From Mesorhizobium erdmanii USDA 3471 (GTDB taxonomy: Bacteria; Pseudomonadota; Alphaproteobacteria; Rhizobiales; Rhizobiaceae), in assembly GCF_000472705.1 (NCBI RefSeq), contig NZ_AXAE01000014.1, positions 166,871 through 230,870 of the forward strand: a stretch of 64,000 nucleotides of DNA. The letters are read 5' to 3'. This document shows positions 8,789 to 19,124 of this stretch, piece after piece. The first letter of the stretch is position 1, and each line of letters starts with the position of its first letter. Position numbers and translations under genes: made by a program. The notes under the pieces are model-generated. The model was not told where the DNA came from and did no database searches. It saw only the letters and a program-made list of their open reading frames with translations.

Positions 8789-9958
8789 ATGAAACCCGAA
8801 CCCGACGCGCTGGCCGCAGGCGCTGCCGAAGCGACCGAAGCGCGCGCCGTGGCGCGTGCCGACACGCATCTGATGCGCTCTTTGCTGGTAGGCATCTTCA
8901 TCTTCATGAGCGTCTATGCGCTCTATTTCGGCCGCGCCTTTTTCATGCCGGTCATGCTGGCTTTCCTGCTGGCGCTGACCTTGACGCCGATCGTGCGCCT
9001 GCTGCGCAAGCACGGCATTCCCGAAGTAGTCTCGGCGACGCTTCTGGTGCTTCTGTCGATCTGCGTCTTCGCCAGCGCCGGTTACCTGCTTTCCGGCCCG
9101 ATCATCGAGCTTATCAACAACACCTCGTCGATCGGTCATCAGCTTGGCGAACGGCTGGCCCAACTGCGCCGCCCCTTCGAGAAGATGATGCAGATCTCGC
9201 ATCAGATCGAACAATTGACCGAGACGTCGCAGGAGCCCGGCGTCCAGAAGGTGGCGGTGGCCCAATCCGGCATCCTTTCGTCGGCCGCTAGCAACATCCT
9301 GTCGGCGGGAACAAGCCTGACCATCATCTTTGTGTTGTCGCTGTTTCTGCTCGCTTCGGGCACGATGTTCTACGAGAAGATCATCCAGTCCTTCGCCAGC
9401 CTCAGCGAAAAGAAGCGGGCGCTGCGCGTCGTCTATGACGTCGAGCGCGAAATCTCGCACTATCTGCTCACCGTCACCATCATCAATGCCGGTTTAGGCT
9501 TGGTCATCGGGCTTGGCCTGTGGGCGCTCGGCATGCCCAACCCGCTTGTCTGGGGCGTCGCCGCCGCACTCCTCAACTTCCTCCCCTATGTCGGCGCACT
9601 GTTGACCATCGTGCTGGTCGCGGTGATGGCGCTGATCAGCTTCGACACCATTTCCTACGCGCTTCTGGCGCCGGCCTTCGTGCTGTTGTGCGATATCGTC
9701 GAAGGCCAGTTCGTGACACCGATGGTGGTCGGCAGGCGCCTGGAGATCAATGCCGTGGCCATCTTCATCGCCATTGCCTTCTGGTCGTGGCTGTGGGGCT
9801 TTGTCGGCGCCCTGATGGCGGTGCCGCTGCTGGTCGTCATCAAGGTGTTCTGCGACCATTTCGAGGGGCTGGCCCATGTCGGCAATTTTCTCGCCGCGCA
9901 GCAGACCGCTGTGGTGGATGACGAGCCGGTAGAAGAGAACACCGAGGCCGCCGCGTAG
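8789..9958 (+). CDS. AI-2E (PerM) family membrane protein
   Basis: Polytopic membrane protein of the AI-2E/PerM family, 389 aa. About eight hydrophobic segments are arranged in the usual way: two near the N terminus (residues ~30-85), a soluble helical linker (~110-190), then a cluster of four to five segments including [15 protein letters not shown] and [11 protein letters not shown], and a final [19 protein letters not shown]. Family members have been linked to AI-2 export, Na+/H+ exchange or solute efflux, so the substrate is open. The ATG at 8789 is preferred over one seven codons upstream. Confidence 0.85.
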   Translation: MKPEPDALAAGAAEATEARAVARADTHLMRSLLVGIFIFMSVYALYFGRAFFMPVMLAFLLALTLTPIVRLLRKHGIPEVVSATLLVLLSICVFASAGYLLSGPIIELINNTSSIGHQLGERLAQLRRPFEKMMQISHQIEQLTETSQEPGVQKVAVAQSGILSSAASNILSAGTSLTIIFVLSLFLLASGTMFYEKIIQSFASLSEKKRALRVVYDVEREISHYLLTVTIINAGLGLVIGLGLWALGMPNPLVWGVAAALLNFLPYVGALLTIVLVAVMALISFDTISYALLAPAFVLLCDIVEGQFVTPMVVGRRLEINAVAIFIAIAFWSWLWGFVGALMAVPLLVVIKVFCDHFEGLAHVGNFLAAQQTAVVDDEPVEENTEAAA

Positions 9959-10031
9959 CCAACCCGTCATATTTGCGGTGCCCCGACCGAATGCCTATAT
10001 CCGGCCGGACAATGGCCGGTGCCCCCTCCCG

Positions 10032-10861
10032 ATGAACGACGTTTCCTTCGACCTCGACGCCTATTTCGCTCGCATCGGCCATATCGGTTCCAGGGATGCC
10101 TCGCTGGACACGCTGCTGGCGCTGCATTTCCTGCATCCGCAGGCGATCGCCTTCGAGAACATGGATCCGTTTCTTGGCCACCCGGTCCGCCTCGACCTTG
10201 CCGCGCTGCGGGACAAGATCGTCGTCGGGGGACGCGGCGGCTATTGCTTCGAACACAATTTGCTCCTCATGCACGCGCTGAGGGCGCTTGGTTTTCAGGT
10301 CGGCGGCCTGGCCGCGCGTGTGCTCTGGGGCCAGAGCGAGGACGCCATCACCGCACGCGGCCACATGCTGCTGCGCGTCGAACTCGATGGCCGCACCCAT
10401 ATCGCCGATGTCGGCTTCGGCGGCCTGACCCTGACCGCGCCACTGCTGCTCGAACCGGGCCTGGAACAAAGAACCCCGCACGAGACATTCCGCATTGTCG
10501 AGGCCGACGATCACTTCCGCCTGCAGGCCTTGATCGGCGGCGACTGGCGCTCGCTTTACCGCTTCGACCTGCAGCCGCAATACGAGGTCGACTATTCCGT
10601 CACCAACTACTTCCTGTCGACCAGCCCGACATCGCATTTCCTCTCCTCCGTCATTGCCGCACGCGCCGCGCCGGACCGCCGCTATGCGTTGCGCGGCAAC
10701 CGCCTGTCGATCCACCACCTTGGCGGCCGCACCGAGCAGACGGAGATAGCCACCGCCGCCGAACTCGCCGACACGCTGGAAGGTCCGCTCGGCATCATCA
10801 TTCCCGACCGCGCGGCCTTCGAGGCCAAGGTGCGTGAAAAGAAGATCGTGGAGACCAACGC

Positions 10862-10865
<4 letters not shown>
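10032..10865 (+). CDS. nat: Arylamine N-acetyltransferase
   Basis: Acetyl-CoA-dependent N-acetyltransferase, 277 aa. The Cys-His-Asp triad is complete: Cys72 in RGGYCFEHN, His111 in RGHMLLRVE and Asp126 in IADVGFGG, with the usual ~40 and 15 residue spacings. The family's N-terminal FENMDPFLG segment is also present. The start at 10032 is chosen because it gives the standard N terminus. The gene ends with a 4-base ATGA overlap into the next monooxygenase gene, so the two are translationally coupled, which suggests joint handling of an aromatic amine or similar compound. Confidence 0.9.
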
Positions 10866-11863
<998 letters not shown>

Positions 11864-11945
11864 TGTTTGTGTCTCGCCGGGTCCTTTTGTCGGTAGCGAT
11901 GCTCTGCTAAGTGCGGAGCATCCAGAGGCAAGAGCGAGCTTTCCC

Positions 11946-12740
11946 ATGACCCTTGATCTTGACGCCCGCACGCAGTTCGCCATCGACCTAGCGCGGCGGG
12001 CAGGCGAGCTTGGGCTCAAATATTTCCGCGATCTGGAAAGCCTGACCATCGAGAGCAAGGGCCATCAAGACCTGGTCTCGCAAGCCGACCGCGAGGTCGA
12101 GCTGTTCATCCGCGCGGCCATCGCTACCGACTATCCGCAAGACGGCATCGTCGGCGAGGAACATGCCTCGGTCGCAGGTTCGACCGGCTATGTCTGGGTC
12201 ATCGATCCCATCGACGGCACCGCCAATTTCGTGCGCGGCATTCCTGCCTGGTGCGTGGTGATCGCTTGCGCAAAGGACGGCGAGACGGCCGTCGGCGTCA
12301 TTCATGAACCATCGACCGGCGAGACGTTCCACGGCCGGCTCGGCGGCGGCGCCTTCGTCAACGGCAGGCCGATCAAGACGAGTGCGGCGACCAGCCTTGA
12401 AGAAGGATCGGTGGGGACCGGATTCTCGAACCGCGCCGAGGCCGACAACATCGCCGTGCTGATCAAGAAGATCCTCGCCGAAGGCGGTGTCTTCTTCCGC
12501 AACGCGTCCGGCGCCCTGATGCTGGCCTACGTCGCCTCGGGCCGGCTTCTTGGCTATGTCGAGGAACACATGAATGCCTGGGACTGCCTGGCCGGCATGC
12601 TGCTGATCGAGGAGGCCGGCGGCACGGTTCTGAAGGCAGATCCCAAGACGGTGCTGCAAAGCGGCACACAGGTCATATCAGGTGGCAAGGGTGTCTTTTC
12701 GAAACTGCAGGCGCTGTGTTCAGGCGTGTTCGCGGCTTAA
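11946..12740 (+). CDS. Inositol monophosphatase (SuhB) family protein
   Basis: Mg-dependent phosphatase of the IMPase/FIG family, 264 aa. Metal-binding motifs are GEE (residues 70-72) and WVIDPIDGTANF (84-95, Asp87 and Asp90), and the C-terminal AWDCLAGMLLIEEAGG supplies the last metal-ligand Asp. In Alphaproteobacteria such genes may act on inositol phosphate, histidinol phosphate or adenosine bisphosphate; the sequence alone does not decide. It is a single gene, convergent with the marR-ended operon on the other strand. Confidence 0.88.
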   Translation: MTLDLDARTQFAIDLARRAGELGLKYFRDLESLTIESKGHQDLVSQADREVELFIRAAIATDYPQDGIVGEEHASVAGSTGYVWVIDPIDGTANFVRGIPAWCVVIACAKDGETAVGVIHEPSTGETFHGRLGGGAFVNGRPIKTSAATSLEEGSVGTGFSNRAEADNIAVLIKKILAEGGVFFRNASGALMLAYVASGRLLGYVEEHMNAWDCLAGMLLIEEAGGTVLKADPKTVLQSGTQVISGGKGVFSKLQALCSGVFAA

Positions 12741-12802
12741 GCGCCCACGTTCTGCATTATTGCCGCGACCGTTCGGCGCGAATTGCGCATCACCAACCGG
12801 CT

Positions 12803-13264
12803 TTAGGCCAGCTTCGCCAGCAGTCTCGTGAAGGTGGCGATCTCCTTGGCCGAGAGCGGCGCCAGCGTTTCCCTGGTGATCTCGCGCGCCAGCGGGATGA
12901 GCCGGTCGATCGCGTCGCGGCCCTCAGTGGTCAGATCGACCAGCAGCCGCCTTTTGTCGACCTCATGCTTGGAGAGCTCGACAAGGCCGCGCGCCTTCAG
13001 CCGGTCGATGACACCTTTTACCGTCGCCGCATCCATGGCGATCAGCGTGCCGAGCTGGTTCTGCGAGGTCTCGCCGACATCGCGCAGCTTGGCCAGGGCC
13101 GCGAATTGCGGCGGCGTCAGGTCTCCGATATGCGAGGCGAAGATCGAAACATGGCGCTGATGCGCCTTGCGCAGGATGAAGCCGACCTGGTCCTGCAGGA
13201 GGTAGTCCTGATCATCCGGCGCCTCGACCTCGACCAGTTTGAGCAGATTGTCCTCGCCGCTCAC
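12803..13264 (-). CDS. MarR-family transcriptional regulator, last gene of the Mo-hydroxylase operon
   Basis: Winged-helix MarR regulator, 153 aa. The core LTPPQFAALAKLRDVGETSQNQLG leads into the recognition helix MDAATVKGVIDRLKARGLV and the wing DKRRLLVDLTTEG. MarR proteins that regulate degradation operons usually repress and are released by the aromatic substrate. The gene starts with GTG at 13264, which overlaps the stop of the AA_synth gene by GTGA, so it is the sixth cistron of the operon beginning at 19984. That placement suggests autoregulation of the pathway through the divergent 19985-20275 region. Confidence 0.88.
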   Translation of the reverse strand: MSGEDNLLKLVEVEAPDDQDYLLQDQVGFILRKAHQRHVSIFASHIGDLTPPQFAALAKLRDVGETSQNQLGTLIAMDAATVKGVIDRLKARGLVELSKHEVDKRRLLVDLTTEGRDAIDRLIPLAREITRETLAPLSAKEIATFTRLLAKLA

Positions 13265-13845
13265 CGCAGCCCGTCCCAGGCTTTGATGTCGGTGGCCGCC
13301 AACCCGCCCATGCGGTTGTGAACCCGTGGCCCGCAGGTCATGGCCAGGCAGAAAACAATCTCGTCGGGGCGAGGGCCGTCACTGACACCGACTTCCATGG
13401 CGTCGAAATGGCTGCGCACATAGGCGGCGTTGATGTGGCCGATCGGCACGTCGAGCTTCGAGCCGAAAGCCCCGACCTTCTTGGCCGACGGCACGATCGC
13501 CCTGGCGTCGCCGAGCCGTTCGCGCATGGCATAGCCGCCCGGCACATGCCACAGCGCGCCGTGCTCCAGTTCGCCCGCCGTGCCGACGATGGCGCCCTTG
13601 CCATAGCCGTCGATCTGCTTGACGTCGCCGCCGAGTGCGGCGATCAGCCGGTCGGCGAGCAGCAAGCCAAGCGGCTTCAGATCATCCATGGCGCTTTGCA
13701 AATCCTCGGCATAACGGCCGGCGAACGGGTTCTTGACCACGGCCATGGCCGCGGCACGCCGGCGCGGCACGTCAACGGCCGGCCCGCCCTCATGAAAGAT
13801 CTCTTCGCTCAGCACCGCGATCTTGCGGATCGGAAACTCAGGCAT
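13261..13845 (-). CDS. AA_synth (PF06684, formerly DUF1185) family protein
   Basis: A 194-aa cytoplasmic protein of the 'amino acid synthesis' family, whose biochemical role is unproven; I recall a Bordetella member with a chorismate-mutase-like fold. Recognisable segments are IRKIAVLSEEIFHEGG, the AAMAVVKNPFAGRY region near residue 35, GYGKGAIVG, HGALWHVPGGYAMRERLG and FGSKLDVPIGHINAAYVRSH. The start at 13845 overlaps the UPF0280 stop by 8 bases, and its stop overlaps marR by GTGA. Context places it after the 6-hydroxynicotinate-reductase-like gene, so a role in handling the reduced heterocycle (isomerase or hydrolase) is an inference only. Confidence 0.85.
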   Translation of the reverse strand: MPEFPIRKIAVLSEEIFHEGGPAVDVPRRRAAAMAVVKNPFAGRYAEDLQSAMDDLKPLGLLLADRLIAALGGDVKQIDGYGKGAIVGTAGELEHGALWHVPGGYAMRERLGDARAIVPSAKKVGAFGSKLDVPIGHINAAYVRSHFDAMEVGVSDGPRPDEIVFCLAMTCGPRVHNRMGGLAATDIKAWDGLR

Positions 13846-14722
13846 GGGCAATCTCCTCCGGTTCATGCTTGTTGGGCGCGGCGAGCGCAACGGCGCCGCT
13901 GATGCGGGCCTCACCGCCAAGAAACAGCGCCGATCCGGCAATCAGCCCGCGCCGGCGAAAATCTTCGGCGACGGCAAGGCCATTGTCCAGCGCCCGCGTC
14001 ACGTCGGCAAATCCCAGCGTGCCGACCGCCTGCGTCACCAGGCGCTCGCCAAGATCGCTGTCGGGCGACAGGTCGCGCGCGGGCATGCGGCGGATGGCCG
14101 GGTTGCCGGGCAGGTCCACCGCGTTGGCGATCAGCGTCGCCGCCGCATCGGCTTCGGCGCCTGTGCGCGCCAGCACGGTGACGGCATCGGCAATGCCAAG
14201 CGAGAAAGACCGGCCGCGCCAGCCGCTGGTGGCGACGCCACCTATGCCATCCTCGGCGCGGATCGTAATCCGGTCGGCCATGCCGTTGCCGGTGCCCGCG
14301 ACCGCCAGGCCGATCGACGTGCCCGTGCCGAGGTGAAGGGCGCTGTCGCCGCCATTGTTGACGTAGGCACGATCGAGCCTGCGGCCGGCCAGCAGCGCGG
14401 CGAGCATTTCGTCGGCTACCGATCCGGCGACGGCCGCCATCGGCGTGATGAAGCATTCCGCGAGCGGCATGACGGCCGCTTCCATGCGCCGCGCCGTCGG
14501 GCCGGCGAAGCTGCGCGGCGCCAGGAAAAATGCCGGCAGCCGCAATTCGGGAAGCTCCTCGACCAACTCGATCAGCATCGTCTGAAAGCGCGTGACGGCC
14601 TGCTCGTAGGCCGCGCGACGCTCATCCGCATCGCCAAAAGCCTCGACGATCAGGTCGATCGGCCCATGATTGAGATGCAGCCGCCTGCCATCCTGCAGCC
14701 AGTGCGCTTGCGGGCCGTCCAT
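13838..14722 (-). CDS. UPF0280 family protein (ApbE superfamily)
   Basis: A 294-aa protein of UPF0280, a family related to the ApbE flavin transferases but without an assigned reaction. Typical segments are LHLNHGPIDLIVEAFGD at the N terminus, GSVADEMLAALLAG around residue 140, YVNNGGDSALHL and SLGIADAVTVLARTG. The ATG at 14722 shares one base with the stop of the upstream Fe-S protein gene (TGATG), so expression is coupled. The longer open frame upstream runs through that gene in another frame and is rejected. If ApbE-like, it could attach or supply flavin to the Fe-S reductase; this is inference. Confidence 0.85.
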   Translation of the reverse strand: MDGPQAHWLQDGRRLHLNHGPIDLIVEAFGDADERRAAYEQAVTRFQTMLIELVEELPELRLPAFFLAPRSFAGPTARRMEAAVMPLAECFITPMAAVAGSVADEMLAALLAGRRLDRAYVNNGGDSALHLGTGTSIGLAVAGTGNGMADRITIRAEDGIGGVATSGWRGRSFSLGIADAVTVLARTGAEADAAATLIANAVDLPGNPAIRRMPARDLSPDSDLGERLVTQAVGTLGFADVTRALDNGLAVAEDFRRRGLIAGSALFLGGEARISGAVALAAPNKHEPEEIAHA

Positions 14723-16263
14723 CACCCGATCCCGTTCGAACCGGCGCGGTGCAATTGCGCCAGCGGTGGCCATGGATTGCTGGTCGGCGCACCGGTGCCC
14801 CGCCGCGGATTGAGATACTCGCCGCCCTTGGCGACGATGTCCTCGACACTGCGGATTTCGGCCTCGTAGCCGCCGAGCCTGACATAATCGTCGCGGCGCA
14901 GCGTGAATTCGATCGGCGCCACCAATGCCGGTGTCGGCACATAGCCGAACGCGCCTTCCGGCACACGCGTAACATCGACCATCAGCGTTATGCCGCCGCC
15001 CGGCCAGACATAGACCGGCGCGCCGCCGACGGTGACATAGGTGTTCAAGCCTTGCACGGAGCGGGTGAGATTGACCGGGTTTTCGGTGACGCCGGCGCGC
15101 AGCGAGCCGCCGGCGCCGCCGATGAACAGCACCGTGCACAGTGCCGGCTCGCAATTGTCCTCGATCAGCCCCACCGACTTCTGCAGCCGCTCTGGAAATC
15201 GCTTTTCGACCGGCTTCAATTCGTCGTCGAGTTCGTAATAGGCGAATTGCTCGCCGGTGGTCGAAACCATCAGCAGCGACAGGCCGGGACGGGCGCCCTT
15301 CTTGGCGTTCCACTCGCCGAGGATCGACAGCGGGTCGGAAATCGAGGTGCCACCCCAGCCGAGCCCGGGCTCGGAGACCTTGAAATAGCGGCCCGGCGTC
15401 GAACGGCGGCCGATGATTTTGATGCCCGTATCCTGCCAGCCCAGCACCTTGCCGGCCTGATGCTCGGAGACAACCCCGGTGATGTGGTCGTCGACCACCA
15501 CCACCTCGTCGACCAGCCCGCGCCATTGCGTGGCGAACATGCCGATGGTGGCCGAGCCGCAGCCGACGCGCATGCGGTGTTCCTGCTTGCCGTCGATGAC
15601 AGGTGGTTTGCCGGCTTCGACAATGATGGTGGCGCCGCCATCGATGGTCAGTTCCACCGGTTTGCGGTTGCACAGATCAAGCAGCGCGTCGCAAGTGGCG
15701 CGGCCTTCCGATTTGGAGCCGCCGGTCAGATGATGCACGCCGCCCAGCGACAGCATCTGCGAACCGTATTCGCCCGTCGTGACATGGCCGATCGCCTCGC
15801 CCGCCGCGCGCACGATGGCTGTCTCGGGGCCGAGATGACGATCGGTGTCGATCTTCACCTTGACGCCGCAATACGAAAAAATGCCCTCGGTGACGACGGT
15901 GACGAGATCGACGCCCTCGACCTCCTGGCTGACGATGAAAGGCGCCGGTTTGTAGTCGGGATAGGTGGTGCCGGCACCGATGGCGGTGACGAAGCGGCGG
16001 CCCGTGTTGACCAGTTCGCCGTCCCATGCCCCGCCTTCAGCGATGAAGGGCACAATTGCCGCGCCGGTTTCCGCCGCATGGTCGAGGATGGTCAGCGGGT
16101 CCATGCGCACGATCCGGCCGCCGGCATTGCCGTAGCGGTCGCAGGCGCCGGTGCGGCCATCCGCGATGTAGCACATGACAGGGCAGGCATCGCAGCGGAT
16201 CTTCTCCGCCACCAGCTTCTCGCCGGGATCATGGGTCTCAAAACGCTCGGCAAGCTCGCTCAC
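14722..16263 (-). CDS. 6-hydroxynicotinate reductase-like iron-sulfur protein
   Basis: A 513-aa protein resembling the 6-hydroxynicotinate reductase (Hnr) of the Eubacterium barkeri nicotinate pathway, which reduces 6-hydroxynicotinate to 1,4,5,6-tetrahydro-6-oxonicotinate. Seen directly: an N-terminal Cys cluster, C24-x2-C27-x3-C31-x9-C41 (CDACPVMC...GAC), suitable for a [4Fe-4S] centre, followed by a long Gly-rich body without a classical Rossmann motif. The gene starts at GTG 16263, overlapping the Mo-hydroxylase stop by GTGA, and is directly followed by UPF0280. Homology to Hnr is my recognition; whether the substrate is 6-hydroxynicotinate or a related hydroxylated heterocycle is not settled. 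Confidence 0.75.
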   Translation of the reverse strand: MSELAERFETHDPGEKLVAEKIRCDACPVMCYIADGRTGACDRYGNAGGRIVRMDPLTILDHAAETGAAIVPFIAEGGAWDGELVNTGRRFVTAIGAGTTYPDYKPAPFIVSQEVEGVDLVTVVTEGIFSYCGVKVKIDTDRHLGPETAIVRAAGEAIGHVTTGEYGSQMLSLGGVHHLTGGSKSEGRATCDALLDLCNRKPVELTIDGGATIIVEAGKPPVIDGKQEHRMRVGCGSATIGMFATQWRGLVDEVVVVDDHITGVVSEHQAGKVLGWQDTGIKIIGRRSTPGRYFKVSEPGLGWGGTSISDPLSILGEWNAKKGARPGLSLLMVSTTGEQFAYYELDDELKPVEKRFPERLQKSVGLIEDNCEPALCTVLFIGGAGGSLRAGVTENPVNLTRSVQGLNTYVTVGGAPVYVWPGGGITLMVDVTRVPEGAFGYVPTPALVAPIEFTLRRDDYVRLGGYEAEIRSVEDIVAKGGEYLNPRRGTGAPTSNPWPPLAQLHRAGSNGIG

Positions 16264-19124
16264 GCGCGTGCCTCCTTTTCGCGGATGCCATCTTTTTCAC
16301 GGATGCCAGCGCGAATCCGCGTCGGCGTCGCCGGAACCTTGGTGATGAGAACGCCGGTGGCGTGGCGGATGGCGTTGAGGATCGCCGGCGCCGTCGGGAT
16401 CAGCACATGCTCGCCCAACCCCTTGGCGCCGAACGGCCCCTCGGGATCGGGAACCTCGACCAGTATGGTCTCGATCGGCGGTACGTCGCCGATGGTCGGA
16501 ATGAGATAGTCGTGCAGGTTCTCGGTGCGGCCGGGAATGTACTCCTCCATCAGCGCCATGCCGATGCCTTGCGCGATACCGCCTTCGATCTGGCCCTCGA
16601 CCAGCAGCGGGTTGATCGCCTTGCCGACATCATGCGCGGCGGTGATTTTGATGAGCTTCACCGTGCCCAGCTTGATATCGACCTCAAGCTCGGCGATCTG
16701 CGCACCGTAGCCGTAGACGGCATAGGGCTTGCCCTGGCCCTTGGCATCGAGCGGCACTGTCGGCGGATCATAAGTCTCTTCGGCGCGGAAGACGAAGCCA
16801 TCGGCATCCACGTCGAGCGAGGCGAGATCGATACGGCGTGTGGCTTCGCCCTCGCGGATGACGATCGCCGTGCCATCCAATTGTAGAGTGGCCTTCTCCG
16901 AAACATTGGCAAACCGCAGGATCTTGTCGCGCAAGGCCCGACCAGCCTTCTCGGACGCCTTGCCGGTGACGAAGGTCTGGCGCGAGGCCGATGTCTTGCC
17001 GGCGTCGGGGCTGATCGCCGTATCGGCGCTCTTCAGCCGGAATCTTTCCAGCGGCAGGCCGAGCGCGTCGGCGCAGATCTGGGTGATGACGGTGTTGGAG
17101 CCTTGGCCGATATCGACGGCGCCCTGGTGAAGAACGACGTCGCCGTCAGCCGCGATGCCGACCCGGATGGTCGACGGGTTGGGCAGTGAGGTGTTGCCGC
17201 AGCCATACCAGCACGAAGCCACGCCGACACCGCGCTTTTTATCCCGGTTGGCATTGTTGAAGGCATCCACGTCAGCCTCCGCCCGCGCCCAATGCGGCCG
17301 CAAGGCGTCAAGGCATTCGGCAATGCCGACGCCGGACTCCAGCCTCTGCCCGGTAACCGTTTCGGAGCCGTTCCGAAGGCAGTTTCTCAAGCGAAACTCA
17401 AGGCGGTCCAGGCCAAGCTCACCGGCCAGCTCGTCGTAAAGCGTCTCCTGCATGATCGTCGCCTGCGGCACGCCGAAGCCACGGAAGGCGCCCGAGATCG
17501 GACCATGCGTGTGGACGGCGCGGCCCTCGGCGCGGTAGTTGGGCGTCGCATAGGGGCCGGAGGCATGCACCGGTACGCGGTTGGCGACGGTCGGTCCCCA
17601 GCTCGCATAGGCGCCGGTGTTGAAATCGCCTGAAAAGATCATGCCTGTGACAAGGCCGTCGGCATCGGCGCCGATGGTCGCCTTCATCTCCGAGGGATGA
17701 CGCTTGGTGGTCGACATCATCGATTCGTTGCGGGTGTAGGCAAGGGTGGCCGGCCGCCCGGTCTTCAGCGCCACCAGGCCGATGAGAGGCTGCAACGATA
17801 CGTCGAGTTTCGAGCCGAAGCCGCCGCCGGTCGCGGTCGGGACGATGCGCACCTTGTCGACGGGAAGACCGAGCACCTTCGCGGTGTCGTCGCGGTCCAT
17901 ATAGGGCGCCTGGGTGCAAGCGACGACGACCAGTGTGTCAACATCGAGATATGCATAGCCGGCTTCCGGTTCGATATAGGCATGCTCGACATAGGATGTG
18001 TCGATAGCGCCGGACACGGTGAAGGCAGCACCGGCAAGCGCTGCGTCTGGATCGCCGCGCTCGACAAAGCCGGAGGTTAGCAGATTGGCCGGGCGGTTTT
18101 CATGGATCCACGCAGCGCCGTCGGCCTGCGCTTCCGCAGGGTGCAGGAGATGCGGCAATTCGGCCCAGCGGACCGGGAAATCCGACAGATCGAGGTCGAG
18201 GATAGCCTCGCGCTCACCGGCGACCAGCGCCACCGCTTCACCGCGAAACCGCGCAAACCCTTCGGCCAGCGCCGGCTGATCGGCGAATGGGCCGATCACG
18301 CCGAAACAGTTCTTTCCCGGGATATCGGCCGCCGTGAACACACCTGTAATGCCGGGATGCGCCCTCGCCCAGCCGTCGATATCGCCGAAGGTAAAACTGG
18401 CATGATAGTGCGGCGAGCGGACCACCAGCACCGACAACGCATCGGCCGGGAAGGAATCGCCGCCGAATTTCTCGTCGCCGGTGACCTTTGGCACGCCGTC
18501 GAGCCTGACCGGTGAGGAACCAATGGCGTGGCCGGACGGAGGCAGGCGGAAATCGAGATCTGCGGCTTGCAGGGAGGCTTCCATCACCGCCGCGATGATC
18601 TTGCGATAGCCGGTGCAGCGGCAGAGGATTCCGCCCAGCGCATCCTGCACTTCGATCTCGCTCGGTGTGGGATTGGCGTCCAGCAGTGCTGTCGCCGCCA
18701 CCAGCAGCGCCGGCGTGCAGATGCCGCATTGCGCCGCGCCATGTGCAAGGAAAGAGGCCTGCAAGGCCGACAGCCGGCCATTGGCCAGTCCTTCGACGGT
18801 CGTCACCGCTGTCCCCGATACGGAGGCCGCCGGCATCAGGCAGGCGCAGACAGGGTCGCCGTCGACCAGCACCGTGCAGGCACCGCAATCGCCGGCGTCG
18901 CAGCCGACCTTGGTGCCGGTCATCTGCAATTCGTCGCGCAGCACCTGGGACAGCCGGCGAAGCGGCGGCACGTTGACCGAAACGGCGGCGCCATTGACCG
19001 CGAAGGCAATGTCGGCGCGTTCAAGGCCAGACTGCGCTCTGCCCCGATCGAGCAGGGCCTCATCCGGCAGAACCTGGCTTATGTCGGTCAGAGCGTTGTT
19101 CATCTCGGGCTGAGCCTTGTTCAT
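16260..19124 (-). CDS. Xanthine dehydrogenase-family hydroxylase: fused [2Fe-2S] and molybdopterin subunit
   Basis: Molybdenum hydroxylase that would insert water-derived oxygen into an N-heterocycle, 954 aa. Residues ~38-185 form the two [2Fe-2S] domains: C75/C80/C83 in GCDAGDCGAC with a fourth Cys in VCACLMP, then CGICT and CRCTGY. From ~200 on is the Mo domain: GGGFGSKLD, GAFRGFGVPQ, GQGSNTVITQ and the catalytic Glu in KGLGEHVLIPTAP. Such subunits are often separate genes; here they are one polypeptide. The ATG at 19124 overlaps the FAD-subunit stop by ATGA. Neighbours (Hnr-like protein, pncA, pncB) suggest a nicotinate-type substrate, but purines or other azines are not excluded. Confidence 0.88.
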   Translation of the reverse strand: MNKAQPEMNNALTDISQVLPDEALLDRGRAQSGLERADIAFAVNGAAVSVNVPPLRRLSQVLRDELQMTGTKVGCDAGDCGACTVLVDGDPVCACLMPAASVSGTAVTTVEGLANGRLSALQASFLAHGAAQCGICTPALLVAATALLDANPTPSEIEVQDALGGILCRCTGYRKIIAAVMEASLQAADLDFRLPPSGHAIGSSPVRLDGVPKVTGDEKFGGDSFPADALSVLVVRSPHYHASFTFGDIDGWARAHPGITGVFTAADIPGKNCFGVIGPFADQPALAEGFARFRGEAVALVAGEREAILDLDLSDFPVRWAELPHLLHPAEAQADGAAWIHENRPANLLTSGFVERGDPDAALAGAAFTVSGAIDTSYVEHAYIEPEAGYAYLDVDTLVVVACTQAPYMDRDDTAKVLGLPVDKVRIVPTATGGGFGSKLDVSLQPLIGLVALKTGRPATLAYTRNESMMSTTKRHPSEMKATIGADADGLVTGMIFSGDFNTGAYASWGPTVANRVPVHASGPYATPNYRAEGRAVHTHGPISGAFRGFGVPQATIMQETLYDELAGELGLDRLEFRLRNCLRNGSETVTGQRLESGVGIAECLDALRPHWARAEADVDAFNNANRDKKRGVGVASCWYGCGNTSLPNPSTIRVGIAADGDVVLHQGAVDIGQGSNTVITQICADALGLPLERFRLKSADTAISPDAGKTSASRQTFVTGKASEKAGRALRDKILRFANVSEKATLQLDGTAIVIREGEATRRIDLASLDVDADGFVFRAEETYDPPTVPLDAKGQGKPYAVYGYGAQIAELEVDIKLGTVKLIKITAAHDVGKAINPLLVEGQIEGGIAQGIGMALMEEYIPGRTENLHDYLIPTIGDVPPIETILVEVPDPEGPFGAKGLGEHVLIPTAPAILNAIRHATGVLITKVPATPTRIRAGIREKDGIREKEARA

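Noticed and set aside
13838..15673. 611-codon minus-strand frame extending UPF0280 upstream
   Set aside because: Only the part from 14722 downward is UPF0280; the rest lies in another frame over the Hnr-like gene, whose own frame has the conserved Cys cluster.
14749..16509. 586-codon plus-strand frame opposite the Hnr-like gene
   Set aside because: Antisense shadow with no recognisable domain; the minus-strand gene is coupled at both ends to its neighbours.
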